Origin: Chloroflexota bacterium
GTDB taxonomy: Bacteria; Chloroflexota; Dehalococcoidia; Dehalococcoidales; RBG-16-60-22
Reading direction: 5' to 3'
Length of the DNA stretch: 5,561 bases
NCBI GenBank assembly: GCA_025358235.1
Contig: JANYKH010000065.1
Coordinates: forward strand, 1 to 5,561
Shown: piece by piece, positions 1 to 5,561 of the stretch
How positions within the stretch are numbered: position 1 is the first letter of the stretch
Layout of the letters: each line of letters starts with the position of its first letter
The notes under the pieces: generated by a model
What the model was told of the DNA's origin: nothing
The model's database searches: none
The model's input: the letters and a program-made list of their open reading frames with translations, nothing else
Made by a program: the position numbers and the translations under genes

Positions 1-694
1 TGGTCTTAACCTTCAATTCATCTACGGTACCGGCCGCCACGATTTTGCCGTGATCGATAATGGCAATGCGGTCGGCGATTTTAGCGGCTTCTTCCATGTA
101 ATGGGTGGTGAAAAAGACCGTCATCTGTTCCTTCTGGTTAATATCCTTAATATAACCCCAGAGGCGGTTGCGGGTCTGGGGATCCAGACCCAGTGTGGGC
201 TCGTCCAAAAAAAGGATACGGGGGTGATGGATGAGCCCGCGGGCTACTTCAAGACGCCGCTTCATACCCCCGGAAAAGGTTTTGACCATATCCTTGCGGC
301 GGTCCCACAGTTCCACAAACTCTAAAAGTTCCTGTATGCGTTTATCTTTGATATTGTTCGGGACTTTGTACAGGACGGCGTGGTATTGCATATTTTCCAG
401 CGCGGTCAGTTCATCATCCAGACTGGGGTCCTGAAAGACTATGCCGAACGATTTCCTGACCAGATCCTTGTGGTGTGCCGGATCGCTGCCATTCACGACA
501 ATTTTACCCGCGGTAGGATCAAGCAGTGTGGTAAGCATTTTAATGGTGGTGGATTTACCGGCGCCGTTGGGGCCAAGAAAGGCGAATATTTCGCCGGTTT
601 TTATCTCAAAAGAAATGTGATCGACGGCGGTAAAATCCTTAAACTTTTTGACAAGATCGGAGACCTGAATAATAGTGGTTTGACCGGAATTCAT
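1..694 (-). CDS. ABC-2 type exporter ATP-binding protein, DrrA-like (3' end outside window)
   Basis: This is the cytoplasmic ATPase subunit of an ABC exporter; it would hydrolyse ATP to drive a separate ABC-2 membrane permease. About 231 residues are visible with no frameshift. The motifs appear in canonical order: Walker A GPNGAGKST (41-49), Q-loop VFQDP with Q88, signature SGGMKRR (141-147), Walker B LFLDEPT (161-167, catalytic E165), D-loop GLD (169-171) and H-loop H198. The signature and LGLDPQTR stretch are typical of the DrrA/CcmA-like drug and antibiotic export group, which usually runs to about 300-330 residues, so the C-terminal accessory part is missing at the window edge. Its ATG (694-692) overlaps the TGA of the upstream MarR gene as ATGA, indicating translational coupling and shared regulation. 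The transported compound cannot be told from sequence. The permease gene is expected just beyond position 1, which is inference. Confidence 0.95.
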   Translation of the reverse strand, partial: MNSGQTTIIQVSDLVKKFKDFTAVDHISFEIKTGEIFAFLGPNGAGKSTTIKMLTTLLDPTAGKIVVNGSDPAHHKDLVRKSFGIVFQDPSLDDELTALENMQYHAVLYKVPNNIKDKRIQELLEFVELWDRRKDMVKTFSGGMKRRLEVARGLIHHPRILFLDEPTLGLDPQTRNRLWGYIKDINQKEQMTVFFTTHYMEEAAKIADRIAIIDHGKIVAAGTVDELKVKT

Positions 695-1131
695 TTTAAC
701 TCCCTGGCGAAGGGGACTTTTACTTTACGCAGGAGCCTGATCATCTCCTGTAATTCCTCATCGCTTAAATCATTGAATGCGGGGCTGACCTTGGTGAAAA
801 AATCCTTGCGGAACTGGGCGAAGGCAGCTTCGGCGAGTGGCGTCAGTTTGATGCGGAGGATGCGGCGATCGGCGGGGTCCTCTTCACGGCGCACCAGCCC
901 CATTGAGACCAGCGAGTCCGCAAACTGCGTAACTGCACCGGAGGTAACTTTCATCAGTTCTGCGAGTTCCCCTACCGGAATGCCGCCTTGGTGATGCTCC
1001 ATGATAAAAAGAATGTCCACCTGCGGGCGGCTGAGGGTGTTTTTGCCGAATATAAAGCCCTGGTGGCGCATGCTTTTCATGAGAATGCCAATTTGTTTCA
1101 TTAGGGAATGCAGGGTTTCTTCCCGACTCAA
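691..1131 (-). CDS. MarR-family transcriptional repressor
   Basis: This 146-residue dimeric winged-helix regulator is of usual MarR length. Residues 33-50 form the helix leading into the DNA-binding domain. Residues 53-62 (VGELAELMKV) and 63-79 (TSGAVTQFADSLVSMGL) form the helix-turn-helix. Residues 81-97 form the wing with the family signature DPADRR (85-90). The terminal helices (about 1-25 and 122-146) should make the dimer interface. There is no cysteine, so thiol-based sensing of the OhrR kind is unlikely and a small-molecule ligand is more probable. The start is TTG at 1131-1129: an AGGAG lies 6 nt upstream and no in-frame ATG is better placed. The stop overlaps the ABC ATPase start. 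The gene is first in its operon, next to an operator-like repeat cluster, so autorepression and control of the exporter are likely. The ligand is unknown. Confidence 0.93.
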   Translation of the reverse strand: MSREETLHSLMKQIGILMKSMRHQGFIFGKNTLSRPQVDILFIMEHHQGGIPVGELAELMKVTSGAVTQFADSLVSMGLVRREEDPADRRILRIKLTPLAEAAFAQFRKDFFTKVSPAFNDLSDEELQEMIRLLRKVKVPFARELK

Positions 1132-1137
1132 AGCGCT

Positions 1138-1142
1138 CTCCT
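1138..1142 (-). promoter_or_regulatory. Ribosome binding site for marR-type gene (TTG start)
   Basis: AGGAG reads on the minus strand from 1142 to 1138, six bases before the TTG codon at 1131. It is the main reason to accept a TTG start. The only nearby upstream ATG (1148-1146) is in another frame and opens a six-codon ORF only. Confidence 0.75.
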
Positions 1143-1147
1143 ATTCA

Positions 1148-1176
1148 TTTAGTTACTTATTAGTTTAGCAACTAAA
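1148..1176. promoter_or_regulatory. Probable MarR operator (three TTAGTT half-sites)
   Basis: TTAGTT occurs at 1149-1154 and again at 1160-1165, 11 bases apart or about one helical turn. An inverted copy, AACTAA, is at 1170-1175. The second and third copies form a 16-bp inverted repeat (1160-1175) with a 4-base centre. The first and third form 7-bp arms, TTTAGTT (1148-1154) and AACTAAA (1170-1176). MarR proteins bind such short palindromes as dimers, and this one lies between the likely -35 and the start codon of the adjacent MarR gene, covering the candidate -10. The repeat is seen directly; the binding partner is inferred from position. Confidence 0.6.
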
Positions 1177-1191
1177 GACTATCACAGTCAA
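1162..1191 (-). promoter_or_regulatory. Candidate promoter of the MarR-ABC operon
   Basis: On the minus strand TTGACT (1191-1186, 5 of 6 to the -35 consensus) is followed after 18 bases by TAAACT (1167-1162, 4 of 6 to the -10). The -10 falls inside the 1160-1175 inverted repeat, so a bound repressor would block polymerase. The predicted start is near 1155, giving a leader of about 25 nt. The -35 is convincing; the -10 is weaker and its exact register is uncertain. Confidence 0.5.
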
Positions 1192-1337
1192 GAATGCCTG
1201 GTAAACAGAATCTCCCGGTCTGAGCGCCCCAAATAAAAGGTCAGAGGTGAAGATGTTAAAACCGGCCAGGGTTTACCCGCTGCCCGCCCCGCAGCTCTAT
1301 TGATAGCTAAAACAAAGACTGTGCCGCTAAAAGCCGG

Positions 1338-1362
1338 GACGATGAGTAAATATTTCACCGTC
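1338..1362. repeat. Imperfect inverted repeat / hairpin
   Basis: Arms GACGATGA (1338-1345) and TCACCGTC (1355-1362) pair over 8 positions with one mismatch around a 9-base AT-rich loop. Read from the minus strand, the mismatch becomes a G-U wobble and the stem is continuous. No U-tract follows closely on either strand, so it is not a standard terminator. It could be a protein-binding site or chance. Confidence 0.3.
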
Positions 1363-1397
1363 GTTTATTACATTTTTGTGACATTTGGAATAATATT

Positions 1398-1425
1398 TTG
1401 ATATTTACTCTATTTATGGTAAGAT
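1398..1425 (+). promoter_or_regulatory. Weak possible upstream promoter toward rpoB
   Basis: TTGATA (1398-1403, 5 of 6) and TAAGAT (1420-1425, 4 of 6) are separated by 16 bases in an AT-rich segment. If used, it would give a long rpoB leader of about 240 nt. Such pairs arise by chance in AT-rich DNA, and the perfect promoter at 1516-1544 makes this one secondary at best. Confidence 0.2.
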
Positions 1426-1515
1426 AAACATGGGTAAGATTGTCTACCTGAACCATGCCCGGTTCACCCCCAAAACCTGTCAATCCGTGGATTAAAAGAA
1501 AAACTCGAAAGTCTA

Positions 1516-1544
1516 TTGACATGCTGATGGACAGGTATTATAAT
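1516..1544 (+). promoter_or_regulatory. rpoBC promoter, exact sigma70-type consensus
   Basis: TTGACA (1516-1521) and TATAAT (1539-1544) are both perfect and are separated by the optimal 17 bases. A-rich tracts at about 1492-1505, directly upstream, could serve as an UP element. Transcription should begin near 1549-1553. A full consensus at optimal spacing is rare and fits strong constitutive transcription of the polymerase genes. No operator-like palindrome is seen over it. Confidence 0.88.
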
Positions 1545-1548
1545 TAAA

Positions 1549-1671
1549 GTTTGTGATCATGCCTCAAACTATTTATCCGCATAATTTTTCCCCTAAAGGC
1601 CATTATTTCTTTTAACCAGCCTGTTGCTGCGCAAAAATAACGTTTTCTTTGGTATCAATTAAGGAGTGAAG
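1549..1671 (+). other. rpoB 5' untranslated leader
   Basis: About 120 nt lie between the predicted start of transcription and the rpoB ATG. The leader is AT-rich. Only weak pairing is visible: a 4-bp TTGC/GCAA hairpin with a 3-base loop (1624-1634), and ATAAT (1581-1585) with ATTAT (1602-1606). There is no intrinsic terminator, recognisable riboswitch or leader peptide. Its end follows from the rpoB start; its beginning depends on the promoter call. Confidence 0.5.
1661..1666 (+). promoter_or_regulatory. rpoB ribosome binding site
   Basis: AAGGAG sits five bases before the ATG at 1672. The in-frame GTG at 1666 overlaps this site and cannot use it, which decides the start in favour of 1672. 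Confidence 0.85.

Positions 1672-5561
<3,890 letters not shown>

Larger units (their letters stand above)
1192..1490. other. Intergenic stretch without a convincing gene
   Basis: About 300 bases with no ORF of ordinary size and no recognisable tRNA or other RNA gene. On the plus strand it contains a 16-codon ORF with a fair ribosome binding site (1253-1303). It also contains a GC-rich hairpin with GCTGC/GCAGC arms and a 7-base loop (1279-1295), an 8-bp imperfect hairpin (1338-1362), and an AT-rich segment (about 1364-1430) with a weak promoter-like pair. An 8-base direct repeat GGTAAGAT lies at 1418-1425 and 1433-1440. The genes on either side diverge, so no terminator is expected here. Confidence 0.6.

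Noticed and set aside
50..325. Plus-strand ORF of 91 codons
   Set aside because: It is a mirror of the ABC ATPase coding sequence, covering its signature and Walker B region on the opposite strand.
380..994. Plus-strand ORF of 204 codons
   Set aside because: It lies antisense to the ABC ATPase and MarR genes, whose motifs are complete and in order. Its translation resembles no family and it has no ribosome binding site that I can see.
1128..1148. Six-codon ORF MNRRAL whose stop overlaps the TTG start of the MarR gene
   Set aside because: It has no ribosome binding site of its own and contains the one for the MarR gene; the overlap is most likely chance.
1451..1480. GGTTC-containing stretch that resembles a tRNA T-arm
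   Set aside because: No acceptor stem, anticodon arm or D-arm can be formed around it.
1430..1495. 21-codon ORF starting at 1430
   Set aside because: There is no ribosome binding site before the ATG, and the stop lies upstream of the strong rpoB promoter, so it would not be on the main rpoB transcript.
1666..1668. GTG as the rpoB start
   Set aside because: It overlaps the AAGGAG ribosome binding site; the ATG six bases on has proper spacing.

Overview
The window holds the divergent junction between a small regulated transporter operon and the RNA polymerase beta/beta-prime operon. The RpoB and RpoC sequences look like Chloroflexota, most likely Dehalococcoidia. The reasons are the overall feel of the RpoB N-terminus, the long insertion before the DGRTG motif, the acidic RpoB tail, and an rpoB not preceded by rplL. 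This placement rests on remembered family sequences, not on a search. The genes are moderately GC-rich and the central intergenic region is much richer in A+T.

Left part (1-1131, minus strand): a MarR-family repressor gene is followed by an ATP-binding subunit of a DrrA-type ABC-2 exporter, which runs off the left edge. The two overlap by ATGA and are probably translationally coupled. Upstream of the repressor, a candidate promoter is covered by three copies of TTAGTT (two direct, one inverted). This suggests a self-repressed, ligand-induced efflux operon. The permease would be expected just outside the window.

Centre (1132-1671): about 540 bases without a convincing gene. It contains the MarR operator/promoter, weak hairpins, a possible 16-codon leader peptide, a weak second promoter, and a perfect sigma70-type promoter (TTGACA, 17 bases, TATAAT) with a leader of about 120 nt before rpoB.

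Right part (1672-5561, plus strand): a complete rpoB (1251 aa) overlaps the start of rpoC by 14 nt, and rpoC continues off the right edge. The beta subunit has all the expected catalytic and rifampicin-pocket motifs. It also has a lineage-type insertion of roughly 80 residues and an acidic tail of 41 residues. I found no sign of a wholly new system. The points most worth checking are the operator architecture, the RpoB insertion and the rpoB leader.
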